Below are positions 1 through 6,183 of a stretch of 8,812 bases of DNA, piece after piece. The stretch is from the NCBI GenBank assembly GCA_016292705.1, contig JAEDHZ010000055.1, forward strand, positions 1 to 8,812, given 5' to 3'. The notes beneath the pieces were generated by a model that was not told where the DNA came from, did no database searches, and was given only the letters and a program-made list of their open reading frames with translations. The stretch's first letter is position 1, and each line of letters starts with the position of its first letter. The stretch is from Clostridiaceae bacterium (GTDB taxonomy: Bacteria; Bacillota; Clostridia; Oscillospirales; Acutalibacteraceae). The translations under genes and the position numbers were made by a program.

Positions 1-591
1 GCCGTAAAAGCCGAACAGAATATTACCGTCAACAAGGAGACTGAATGCCGAATTGCCTGCACCAAATCTGAAATTGCAATCCCGAACGAGGAAGTTGACG
101 CAGTTCTTGACGGCTTTGAATATTTCGGAAAAGAGACATTTACCGTTGTTAACGGATCTACCGCAGACGGAAAAAAGGTTACCGATTTTGTTGTTCCTTA
201 CGGCGAAGATGCAGCACTTCCCGTTAACGGAATCCTCAATGCCGCAACCGTTACCCCAACCGAAGACGGAGGCAAAAAGATTGTCCTTACCTTCTATAAG
301 GAAACAGCTACTCTTGATGTCAACGGCATGACTGCCCCGGAAAAGCTTTCAAAGTATATCGCTCCGCTCAACCTCCTCACAGAGGAAAACAAGGACCGCA
401 GTATCATTGTTTCGGCCGACCTTGAATATCCGTCAACAAAAATTTATGCCACAATCAACGCAGACGGAAAGCTTGTCAATATGGATGTTGTTGCTCCGAT
501 TGAAGCTTCCGGAAGAGTTGTTGTCAGAAAACTCTATGTTGACACGAAATTTGAAGCTGTTCTCAGAGACAGATACACTTTCACATACTGA
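1..591 (+). CDS. Hypothetical protein, C-terminal part (5' end outside window)
   Basis: An open frame runs from base 1 without a stop to TGA at 589-591, giving the last 196 residues of a longer protein. An internal ATG at 328 has no ribosome binding site, and the frame upstream of it is equally gene-like, so it is not taken as the start. The visible part is acidic and rich in V, T and alternating polar/hydrophobic residues, with several D/N-G turns, as expected of a beta-sheet protein. It has two cysteines, C16 and C20 of the visible part. There is no transmembrane helix, no LPXTG-type sorting signal and no recognisable catalytic motif. Heavy use of GTT, CTT, AAC and GAA codons suggests good expression. 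Composition hints at a secreted or surface-associated protein, but the N-terminus that would show a signal peptide lies outside the window. I do not recognise the family. Confidence 0.75.
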   Translation, partial: AVKAEQNITVNKETECRIACTKSEIAIPNEEVDAVLDGFEYFGKETFTVVNGSTADGKKVTDFVVPYGEDAALPVNGILNAATVTPTEDGGKKIVLTFYKETATLDVNGMTAPEKLSKYIAPLNLLTEENKDRSIIVSADLEYPSTKIYATINADGKLVNMDVVAPIEASGRVVVRKLYVDTKFEAVLRDRYTFTY

Positions 592-607
592 AATCTGAAA
601 CCAAGAT

Positions 608-650
608 TTAACGGGCGTCCGAAAAGACGCCCGTTAATTGTTTATCGTTT
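608..650 (+). terminator. Rho-independent terminator of the 5'-edge gene
   Basis: A 12-bp perfect stem (608-619 with 626-637, core ACGGGCGTC/GACGCCCGT) closes a 6-nt loop, CGAAAA. It is followed by the T-rich run TTGTTTATCGTTTTT. It starts 16 nt after the TGA at 591, the usual place for an intrinsic terminator. Confidence 0.9.
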
Positions 651-846
651 TTCACACTTTTTCGCAAGTCCTTTTGAAAAATTGAGGTTATTTTCTGAAG
701 CGGGCTTTTTACAACGGCAATGCTGAGCCTATAAAATTCCTGCCCTCATAACTGTTGTTTCGTTTCAGCTGCATTGAATGTAACATATCCCCAAAAGCCA
801 TAAACATATTACATACGGAAAATTCATAAAAAATCAGAATGCCCTC
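651..846. other. Intergenic stretch with no recognisable gene
   Basis: This is the part of the 326-base gap (592-917) between the terminator and the tetR promoter. It is AT-rich, has no credible open frame with a ribosome binding site on either strand, and shows no tRNA-like or riboswitch-like structure that I can recognise. Confidence 0.5.
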
Positions 847-875
847 TTGACAAGTGAACAATCGTTTACTATAAT
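847..875 (+). promoter_or_regulatory. Consensus sigma-70/SigA promoter of the tetR-methyltransferase operon
   Basis: The -35 hexamer TTGACA (847-852) and -10 hexamer TATAAT (870-875) both match consensus 6/6 and are separated by exactly 17 bp. Transcription should start near 882, leaving a short leader of about 36 nt before the ATG at 918. Such a strong core promoter needs a repressor, and the 17-bp spacer lies entirely inside the left arm of the inverted repeat described separately. Confidence 0.88.
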
Positions 876-897
876 ACAAGTAAACGATTGTTCACTT
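852..897. promoter_or_regulatory. TetR operator: perfect 19-bp inverted repeat over the promoter
   Basis: The left arm AAGTGAACAATCGTTTACT (852-870) and right arm AGTAAACGATTGTTCACTT (879-897) are exact reverse complements separated by 8 bp, ATAATACA. The left arm fills the -35/-10 spacer, and the right arm covers the predicted start site and early leader. Each arm also has an internal imperfect dyad (AGTGAAC...GTTTACT). The arrangement therefore suggests two TetR dimers or one dimer on a composite site, either of which would block RNA polymerase. That the adjacent TetR protein is the ligand is inferred from position. Confidence 0.85.
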
Positions 898-917
898 TTA
901 ATATACGGGGGTTGAGA

Positions 918-1517
918 ATGGAAAACACAAAGGAAAGGATTTTGCTTTGCTCTCTGGATCTCTTTTCAAAAGACGGATTTGAGGCGGTATCCGTCAGCGA
1001 GATTGCAAAGGCTGTCGGGCTCAGCAAAGGCGCATTATACAAGCACTATGAAAGCAAACGGGACATTTTCAACTGCATTCTGCTTCGCATGGAGCAAAAC
1101 GATGCGAACAATGCTGCCGGGTTTGACCTTCCCGAAGAAGGAATTGAAAAGGACAGGGAAAAATACCGCCGTGTTACACTTTCAAAGCTTTGCGGATACT
1201 CAAAAGCACAGTTTCGCTATTGGACAGAGGACAGCTTTGCTCTGCGCTTCAGACAGATGCTGACTGTTGAACAATATCGTAGCGAGGAAATGAAAGCACT
1301 TTTTTCTCAGTATCTTTCAGCAGGCCCGATAAACTATCTCAGTGATATTTTCAACAGCATAGGAATCAAAAACGCAGAAAAGAACGCAGTGCAGTTTTAT
1401 TCACCGATGTTTTTGCTGATGTCGGTTTATGACGCAGCAAAGGACAAGGACGCTGTGCTGAAACTTCTTGACTATATTCTTGACGAAAAACAAAAAGAGC
1501 TTGAAAGGAGCATATAA
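918..1517 (+). CDS. TetR/AcrR-family transcriptional regulator (199 aa)
   Basis: Residues 6-50 form a typical TetR N-terminal DNA-binding domain: a helix resembling 'ERILLCSLDLFSKDGFEAV', then the helix-turn-helix core VSVSEIAKAVGLSKGALYKHY at about 24-44. The rest is an alpha-helical ligand-binding/dimerisation domain with no family-wide signature that would identify the ligand. Length is normal for the family. I chose ATG 918, six bases after GGGGG (907-911), a modest ribosome binding site. The in-frame TTG at 888 is rejected because it lies inside the operator, about 6 nt from the predicted transcript start, and its added residues do not resemble a TetR N-terminus. The perfect inverted repeat over its promoter implies autorepression. 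The stop TAA at 1515-1517 lies 1 nt before the methyltransferase ATG, so both genes are co-transcribed and the methyltransferase is the likely regulated output. Confidence 0.92.
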   Translation: MENTKERILLCSLDLFSKDGFEAVSVSEIAKAVGLSKGALYKHYESKRDIFNCILLRMEQNDANNAAGFDLPEEGIEKDREKYRRVTLSKLCGYSKAQFRYWTEDSFALRFRQMLTVEQYRSEEMKALFSQYLSAGPINYLSDIFNSIGIKNAEKNAVQFYSPMFLLMSVYDAAKDKDAVLKLLDYILDEKQKELERSI

Positions 1518-1518
1518 A

Positions 1519-2235
1519 ATGAAATACCCGATTAGCGAAAAATATAACACACCCGAACTCGAATCAAAGATAATGGGACCGAATCCGCTGAAGCTTCAGG
1601 AGGAACTCCTGCTCGGTTGCAAAATTGAAAAAGGTCAGAAAGTCTGCGACCTCGGAAGCGGACAGGGTTTGACATCTGTAATGCTTGCAAAGGATTATGG
1701 CTTCAAAGTTTATGCCTGTGACCTCTGGAGCGAACCGGAGGAAAACGAAAAATTCTTTGCTTCAATGGGATTGACAAGCGAACAGATTGTCCCCGTGAAA
1801 GCGGACGCCTGCGACCTGCCGTTTGAAAAGGAGTTTTTTGACGCAGTTGTCAGCACGGACAGCTATAACTATTTCGGCAGAGATGAAAAATATCTTGACG
1901 AAAAGCTGCTTCCGTTCGTCAGAAGCGGAGGTCTGATTTATGTTACAGTCCCGGGAATGAAAAAGGATCTCCATGACAATCTTCCGTCCGTTTTGCTGCT
2001 TTCCTGGAACGAGGAACAGCTCGACTATCTGCATGATGTTCAATACTGGCGTTCAATCGTTTCAAAAGCCGAAAACTGCGAGGTACTTGAGGTAAGCGAG
2101 ATGGAATCCAACGAGGAAGTCTGGGCGGACTGGTTGCGCCAGACCAATGAATACGCCGTAGGAGACCGAAAAACGATGGAAGCCGGAGGCGGTAAATACC
2201 TAAATTTCATCAAAATCGTATTGAGAAAGAAATAA
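1519..2235 (+). CDS. Class I SAM-dependent methyltransferase (238 aa)
   Basis: This is a Rossmann-fold methyltransferase of the Methyltransf_11/25 (UbiE-like) type. Motif I is VCDLGSGQG (residues 42-50), which binds SAM. D68 in YACDLW ends strand beta2 and should contact the ribose. ADACDLPF (95-102) is the motif II region, and FDAVVSTDSYNYFG (107-120) is the post-motif strand. A long C-terminal part (about 150-225) with several Trp residues probably shapes the substrate pocket. The substrate cannot be read from sequence; small molecule, lipid or amine are all possible. The start ATG 1519 follows AAAGGAG (1504-1510) with an 8-nt spacer; the in-frame ATG at 1468 lies inside tetR and lacks a site. 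Co-transcription with an autorepressing TetR suggests inducible expression, for example in response to a toxic compound that is methylated, but this is inference. Automatic pipelines sometimes label relatives as cyclopropane-fatty-acid synthases, which I do not support here. Confidence 0.9.
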   Translation: MKYPISEKYNTPELESKIMGPNPLKLQEELLLGCKIEKGQKVCDLGSGQGLTSVMLAKDYGFKVYACDLWSEPEENEKFFASMGLTSEQIVPVKADACDLPFEKEFFDAVVSTDSYNYFGRDEKYLDEKLLPFVRSGGLIYVTVPGMKKDLHDNLPSVLLLSWNEEQLDYLHDVQYWRSIVSKAENCEVLEVSEMESNEEVWADWLRQTNEYAVGDRKTMEAGGGKYLNFIKIVLRKK

Positions 2236-2241
2236 CAGAAA

Positions 2242-2284
2242 CACCGCACAGCTGCCGGAAATGACAGTTGTGCGGTGCAGTTTT
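2242..2284 (+). terminator. Bidirectional terminator between methyltransferase and nfnB
   Basis: CACCGCACAGCTG (2242-2254) pairs with CAGTTGTGCGGTG (2265-2277): 13 bp with one G-T wobble and a 10-nt loop. On the + strand TTTT follows at 2281-2284. On the - strand the stem is followed by a T-rich stretch (TTTCTGTTATTTCTTTCT). It lies in the 61-bp gap between the convergent stops at 2235 and 2297, so it can end both transcripts. Confidence 0.85.
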
Positions 2285-2296
2285 ATAAGGTACTTA

Positions 2297-3682
2297 TCAG
2301 CTGTTTTTCATGAGCTTTTTGTTGATTGCGGCAGCTGCCTGCTTTCCTGCACCCATCGCAAGAATAACAGTTGCAGAACCCGTCACAGCGTCGCCGCCGG
2401 CATAAACGCCCTCACGGGAGGTAAGTCCGGTTTCCTCGTCAACGATTATTCCACCCCACTTTTTTGTTTCAAGTCCGTCTGTGGTGTTCCTGATGAGAGG
2501 ATTCGGCGAGGTTCCGAGAGCCATTATTACGCAATCCGCCCCAATGGTAAAATCGCTTTCATAAAGAGGTATCGGACGGGCTCTTCCGCTTTCGTCAGGC
2601 TCGGAGAGAGTCATCTCACGGCAGACCATTCCGCAAACATTTCCGCTTTCGTCACCGAGGATTTCAACCGGGGAAGTAAGGAACAAAAACTCAACTCCCT
2701 CCTCCTTTGCGTGTTCAATTTCCTCTTTCCTTGCGGGAAGCTCGTTTTCCGTTCTCCGGTATACAATTGTGACCTTTGCACCGAGTCTCCTTGCGCAGCG
2801 TGCGGCGTCCATTGCAACATTTCCGCCGCCGACAACAAGTACCTTTTTTCCGCAGCGTATCGGCGTACGGCTGTCCGGCTCATAGGCTTTCATAAGATTG
2901 ATACGAGTGAGAAACTCGTTGGCGGAGTATACACCGTTGAACCCCTCGCCGTCTATTCCCATAAACTTCGGAAGTCCTGCTCCCGAGCCTATGAAAACAG
3001 CTTTATATCCGCTTTCAAAAAGCTCGTCAACGGTGAGCGTTTTTCCGATGACAACATCGGTTTTGATTTCAACACCAAGGGCTTTGAGGGTGTCAATCTC
3101 CTTTTCAACAATCGACTTGGGAAGTCTGAATTCCGGTATTCCGTAAACAAGAACACCGCCGGCCGAATGGAGCGCTTCAAATATCGTGACCTGATATCCC
3201 CTCTTTGCAAGATCTCCGGCGCAGGCAAGACCTGCAGGTCCCGAACCGATAATTGCAACACGGGTTCCGTTTGAATTCGGCTTTTCCGGAGCGTTGTTGC
3301 TTTTTTCGTTGTGTCTGTCGGCAACAAAGCGTTCAAGTCTTCCGATTGCAACAGGCTCAAATCTGATTCCGAGAGTGCAATGCTTTTCGCACTGCGATTC
3401 CTGCGGACAAACCCTTCCGCAAACTGCAGGAAGGGATGAGGACTCGGAAATGACGCTGTATGCAGCCTCGTAATCACCCTTTTTGATTTGCGCAATAAAC
3501 TCCGGAATGTCAATGTTCACCGGGCAACCGGAAATACAGGGCTTGTTTTTGCAGTTCAGACAGCGGTTTGCTTCCGCTCTTGCAACTTCCGCCGTATATC
3601 CGAGGGCAACCTCCCTGAAGTTCTTTTTCCTGATTGCGGACTCCTGGGTGGGCATTTCATGTTTTTTCGGTTCAATAGCCAT
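2297..3682 (-). CDS. nfnB: NADH-dependent ferredoxin:NADP+ oxidoreductase subunit beta, GltD-like (461 aa)
   Basis: This is the large subunit of the Nfn transhydrogenase and a member of the glutamate synthase small-chain (GltD) family. Cysteines C41, C44, C49 and C53 and then C88, C92, C98 and C102 are the N-terminal iron-sulfur motifs. GSGPAG (146-151) in a first Rossmann unit binds the bifurcating FAD. VGGGNVAMDAAR (284-295) in a second unit binds NADP(H). GVYAGGDAV (425-433) is the C-terminal FAD-contacting motif. Length is as expected. ATG 3682 has AGGAGG (3691-3696) at an 8-nt spacing. Complexed with NfnA in the cytoplasm it should couple NADH and reduced-ferredoxin oxidation to formation of two NADPH. 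Automatic annotation often calls it 'glutamate synthase subunit beta', but no glutamate synthase large subunit is nearby and the partner is NfnA-like. It lies 15 nt after the nfnA stop, consistent with translational coupling. Confidence 0.88.
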   Translation of the reverse strand: MAIEPKKHEMPTQESAIRKKNFREVALGYTAEVARAEANRCLNCKNKPCISGCPVNIDIPEFIAQIKKGDYEAAYSVISESSSLPAVCGRVCPQESQCEKHCTLGIRFEPVAIGRLERFVADRHNEKSNNAPEKPNSNGTRVAIIGSGPAGLACAGDLAKRGYQVTIFEALHSAGGVLVYGIPEFRLPKSIVEKEIDTLKALGVEIKTDVVIGKTLTVDELFESGYKAVFIGSGAGLPKFMGIDGEGFNGVYSANEFLTRINLMKAYEPDSRTPIRCGKKVLVVGGGNVAMDAARCARRLGAKVTIVYRRTENELPARKEEIEHAKEEGVEFLFLTSPVEILGDESGNVCGMVCREMTLSEPDESGRARPIPLYESDFTIGADCVIMALGTSPNPLIRNTTDGLETKKWGGIIVDEETGLTSREGVYAGGDAVTGSATVILAMGAGKQAAAAINKKLMKNS

Positions 3683-3690
3683 TTTTCATT

Positions 3691-3696
3691 CCTCCT
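3691..3696 (-). promoter_or_regulatory. Ribosome binding site of nfnB
   Basis: A perfect AGGAGG on the minus strand ends 8 nt before ATG 3682 and starts 1 nt after the nfnA stop. It fixes the nfnB start and argues for coupled, balanced synthesis of the two subunits. Confidence 0.85.
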
Positions 3697-3697
3697 G

Positions 3698-4546
3698 TCA
3701 GTTTGCATTCAAAAGTCGGCAGTTCTTTTCCCGTTCTCTTTTTTCAAAGCCTTTGTAAAAACCGCTTCTTGCCATAGCTTCGTCAAAATCCACCTCATAT
3801 CCGTTGAAGTCCGGACCGTCAACGCAGGCAAATTTTGTGATGCGTTCTCCGTTCCGGACAAGGGTGAGACGGCATCCGCCGCACATTCCCGTTCCGTCAA
3901 TCATAATCGGATTCATTGAAACAGTGACGGGAACACCGTACGGCTTTGCGGCATCAACAACGAATTTCATCATCACAAGCGGACCGATAGCAATAATGCG
4001 GTCAAATTTCTTTCCCGCCTCAAGCAGTTCTTTGAGCGCAGCAGTAACATTTCCCTTTTGGCCGTATGAGCCGTCGTCGGTCATGAGGACAAGCTTTTTT
4101 GAGCTTTTAACAAACTCCTCTTCAAGAATAACATTTTCGCCGCTTCGAAAGCCGATAATACTTGTGACCTCTGCGCCGGAAGCGGAAAGCTCCTTTGCAA
4201 TCGGGAGGGCAATGGCACAACCGACTCCGCCGCCGACAACGCAGACCTTTTTGAGCCCTCCGATATCAGTTGCAACGCCGAGAGGGCCGACAAAGTCTTC
4301 GATAAATTCGCCGGCTTCCTTTTTGTTGAGCATTTCGGTTGTTGAGCCGACAACCTGAAAAATTATTCTTACCGTTTCTTCCTCACGGTTATATCCTGCA
4401 ATTGTGAGAGGAATCCTTTCGCCGTCCTTGTCAACGCGCAGAATGATGAATTGACCCGGCTGAGCTTTTTTTGCAACAAGGGGTGCTTCAATTTCCATCA
4501 TAGTAACGGTCGGGGTCAGCCTTTGCTTTTTCACTATTCTGAACAT
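3698..4546 (-). CDS. nfnA: NADH-dependent ferredoxin:NADP+ oxidoreductase subunit alpha, PyrK/SudB-like (282 aa)
   Basis: This is a ferredoxin-reductase-like FAD/NAD-binding subunit. An N-terminal flavin barrel carries RIPLTIA (44-50), corresponding to the RxPx(S/T) FAD motif. VVGGGVGCAIALPIAK (103-118) begins the NAD(H)-binding domain. The C-terminal [2Fe-2S] motif is D217-GTGM-C222-GG-C225 plus C241. In the related PyrK the first ligand is a cysteine; Asp in that place is, as I recall, characteristic of NfnA and supports this call over PyrK. No dihydroorotate dehydrogenase pyrD is adjacent, which also argues against PyrK. ATG 4546 follows AGGAGA (4555-4560) with an 8-nt spacer. The stop at 3698-3700 nearly abuts the nfnB ribosome binding site. 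The two subunits form one operon. 'Sulfide dehydrogenase subunit' is an older name given to relatives. Confidence 0.88.
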   Translation of the reverse strand: MFRIVKKQRLTPTVTMMEIEAPLVAKKAQPGQFIILRVDKDGERIPLTIAGYNREEETVRIIFQVVGSTTEMLNKKEAGEFIEDFVGPLGVATDIGGLKKVCVVGGGVGCAIALPIAKELSASGAEVTSIIGFRSGENVILEEEFVKSSKKLVLMTDDGSYGQKGNVTAALKELLEAGKKFDRIIAIGPLVMMKFVVDAAKPYGVPVTVSMNPIMIDGTGMCGGCRLTLVRNGERITKFACVDGPDFNGYEVDFDEAMARSGFYKGFEKREREKNCRLLNAN

Positions 4547-4593
4547 CGTTCAAGTCTCCTTTTGTAATATAATCATGGCTGTGTTTGCTGAAA

Positions 4594-4639
4594 CTGAAAA
4601 CAAAACTGCCGCCGGAAAACAATCGGCGGCAGCAGTTTT
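4594..4639 (-). terminator. Rho-independent terminator of the alcohol dehydrogenase gene
   Basis: On the minus strand, CTGCCGCCG (4632-4624) pairs with CGGCGGCAG (4614-4606) over a 9-nt loop. The stem is followed by TTTTGTTTTCAG. An outer AAAA/TTTT pairing (4636-4639 with 4602-4605) flanks it across a 3-nt bulge. It lies 39 nt past the dehydrogenase stop and before nfnA, so the dehydrogenase and nfnAB are probably separate transcription units. The nfnA promoter should lie at about 4563-4600; TATATT at 4566-4571 (minus strand) is a possible -10, but I see no convincing -35. Confidence 0.85.
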
Positions 4640-4677
4640 GACCGGATTCCGGCCAGAATTTTCATAGGAAATAATTA

Positions 4678-5895
4678 TCAGAAGTCAACTTCTGTGTCAT
4701 AATAGCAGCACTTGAGAAGCTTTTCCATCTCCTCAACAGAAGGCTGACGGGGATTTGAACCCGTGCAGGCATCGCCGATTGCATTGACTGCAATGTCATG
4801 AAGTCTTTCAAGGAAAACTTCTTCAGGAACGAAGCCCTGCTCTGTGGGATAGCTGTCTGCGCCGTAGTTCTTAATGCAGTGCGGGATGTTGAGGTCATCG
4901 TTCATCTTGCGCAATGCTGAAATGAGAAGCTGAACCTTTTCCTCGGTTGTTTCGCCGCCGAGGTTCATATAATCGGCAATCATTGCATAACGGGCTGCTG
5001 CGGTCGGATCCTTTGCGTTGAAAGCGATTACCTTCGGGAGATACATTGCGTTTGCCGCACCGTGAATAATGTGTGCTCCGTAATCGGCAAAGGCAGCACC
5101 GGTCTTATGTGCCATTGAGTGAACGATACCGAGAAGTGCGTTTGAAAAAGCCATACCGGCAAGGCACTGAGCGTTGTGCATACTGTCACGCTTTGCAAGG
5201 TCGCCGTTGTAGGAATCAACAAGGTCGTTCTGAATCATCTTGATTGAATAAAGAGCAAGCGGATCTGTATAATCGCAGTTTGCTGTTGAAACAAAAGCCT
5301 CAACGGAATGGGTCATTGCGTCCATGCCGGTGTGGGCAACAAGCTTCTTCGGCATTGTTTCGGCAAGGTCGGGATCTACAATTGCAACATCCGGTGTGAT
5401 TTCAAAGTCAGCAATGGGATATTTAATGCCCTTTGAGTAATCGGTGATGATTGAGAATGCGGTAACCTCTGTTGCGGTTCCGGATGTTGAGGAAATTGCG
5501 CAGAAATGCGCTTTTTTGCGCAGCTTCGGAAGTCCGAAAACCTTGCACATATCCTCAAAGGTTACTTCCGGATATTCATATTTGATCCACATTGCCTTTG
5601 CAGCGTCAATGGGTGAGCCGCCGCCCATTGCAATGATCCAGTCCGGCTCAAATTTGAGCATTGCATCTGCGCCTCTCATTACGGTTTCAACGGAGGGATC
5701 GGGCTCGATTCCGTCAAAAATTTCAACTTCCATTCCTGCTTCCTTGAGGTAATCAACAGCCTTATCCAAAAAGCCGAAGCGCTTCATTGAGCCGCCGCCG
5801 ACGCAAATCATTGCACGCTTTCCTTCAAAAGTTTTGAGAGCCTCCAAAGCGCCTTTTCCGTGGTAGAGATCACGGGGTAATGTGAATCGTGCCAT
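4678..5895 (-). CDS. Iron-containing (group III) alcohol dehydrogenase, butanol-dehydrogenase-like (405 aa)
   Basis: This enzyme reduces aldehydes to alcohols with NAD(P)H in fermentation. GGGSMKRFGF (33-42) and GGGSPIDAAKAMW (91-103) are nucleotide-binding motifs, and STSGTATEVTAFS (136-148) is a family signature. The metal ligands are D192 and H196 (MDAMTH), H259 (VHSMAH) and most likely H278 (IHG), with H263 as the extra conserved His. From memory the protein closely resembles clostridial NADPH-dependent butanol dehydrogenases, including the DACTGSNPRQ stretch and the TEVDF C-terminus, and like them corresponds to the dehydrogenase half of AdhE. No aldehyde dehydrogenase domain is present. 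The spacing H259-H278 is 5 residues longer than I recall for FucO or AdhE. ATG 5895 follows AGGAGG (5904-5909) with an 8-nt spacer; an in-frame upstream start at 5979 adds 28 unsupported basic residues. The nfnAB genes downstream could supply NADPH. Confidence 0.92.
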   Translation of the reverse strand: MARFTLPRDLYHGKGALEALKTFEGKRAMICVGGGSMKRFGFLDKAVDYLKEAGMEVEIFDGIEPDPSVETVMRGADAMLKFEPDWIIAMGGGSPIDAAKAMWIKYEYPEVTFEDMCKVFGLPKLRKKAHFCAISSTSGTATEVTAFSIITDYSKGIKYPIADFEITPDVAIVDPDLAETMPKKLVAHTGMDAMTHSVEAFVSTANCDYTDPLALYSIKMIQNDLVDSYNGDLAKRDSMHNAQCLAGMAFSNALLGIVHSMAHKTGAAFADYGAHIIHGAANAMYLPKVIAFNAKDPTAAARYAMIADYMNLGGETTEEKVQLLISALRKMNDDLNIPHCIKNYGADSYPTEQGFVPEEVFLERLHDIAVNAIGDACTGSNPRQPSVEEMEKLLKCCYYDTEVDF

Positions 5896-5964
5896 AATAA
5901 AATCCTCCTGAAATTTTTTCTTGTTCCGCCGGTTTTTTAACCTAATCGGTTTGACCTTTGTCAG

Positions 5965-6058
5965 TTGACATTTTATCAAATAATATATACTTTGGGAATT
6001 GCTTGAATTTCATCAGGGTTATGCACATATATATGTACCCCTTGTCAAATTATATATA
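5965..6058. repeat. Imperfect direct repeat and dyads upstream of the alcohol dehydrogenase
   Basis: TTGTCAAATTATATATA (6042-6058) and TTATCAAATAATATATA (5973-5989) match at 15 of 17 positions, 69 bp apart. Between them is the 12-bp palindrome ACATATATATGT (6025-6036). TTGACATTTTATCAA (5965-5979) is a near-dyad overlapping the candidate -10. These are plausible regulator sites, but I cannot assign a protein; no canonical Rex-type operator is visible. Confidence 0.4.
5970..5998 (-). promoter_or_regulatory. Candidate promoter of the alcohol dehydrogenase gene
   Basis: On the minus strand, TTCCCA (5998-5993, 4/6 match) is 17 bp from TAAAAT (5975-5970, 5/6 match), and the -10 is preceded by TG plus one base, an extended -10. 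Transcription would start near 5963, giving a leader of about 68 nt. A second -35-like TTGACA (6049-6044) lies upstream without a good -10 at the right distance. Confidence 0.45.
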
Positions 6059-6132
6059 GCATAAAAACAGTAGGTAAAAACAAACAAAATATTTTAAAAT
6101 AAACACTTATTTTGATCATTTGTTACACAGTA

Positions 6133-6180
6133 AAAAATACCGGCACAGACGGACAAAAAACCATCTGTTCCGGTATTTTT
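6133..6180 (-). terminator. Rho-independent terminator of the phosphoesterase gene
   Basis: Two 20-nt arms (6180-6161 and 6152-6133 on the minus strand) pair except for one A-G mismatch and one T-G wobble, around an 8-nt loop. The AAAAATACCGG/CCGGTATTTTT ends supply the T-run, which continues to TTTTTT at 6137-6132. It starts 3 nt after the phosphoesterase stop. The pairing is better on this strand than on the + strand, where both imperfect pairs are mismatches. Confidence 0.88.
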
Positions 6181-6183
6181 ATA

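Noticed and set aside
53..331. 92-codon plus-strand frame starting at ATG 53
   Set aside because: It is out of frame with the better-supported frame that runs uninterrupted from base 1 to 591, and its protein is repetitive in L, P, K and Q as shadow frames are.
888..917. TTG start 10 codons upstream for the TetR gene
   Set aside because: It lies within the operator and about 6 nt from the predicted transcript start, with no ribosome binding site; the added residues do not fit the family.
2261..3274. 337-codon plus-strand open frame opposite nfnB
   Set aside because: It is the antisense shadow of nfnB: composition is rich in Ser, Arg and Cys, there is no ribosome binding site, and it begins inside the terminator stem.
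4747..4764. tRNA T-arm-like sequence on the minus strand (ACGGGTTCAAATCCCCGT)
   Set aside because: It encodes the conserved TGSNPR stretch of the alcohol dehydrogenase, has an 8-nt loop when fully paired, and no anticodon or acceptor arms surround it.
5896..5979. 28-codon N-terminal extension of the alcohol dehydrogenase
   Set aside because: It would include the AGGAGG site and the candidate -10 region, and its basic residues are unlike the family N-terminus, which begins at MARFTLPRD.
6025..6049. TTGACA at 6049-6044 (minus) as the main promoter of the alcohol dehydrogenase
   Set aside because: At 16-18 bp the -10 positions read TGTGCA/GTGCAT; the TATATA run is only about 11 bp away, so no proper -10 is present.
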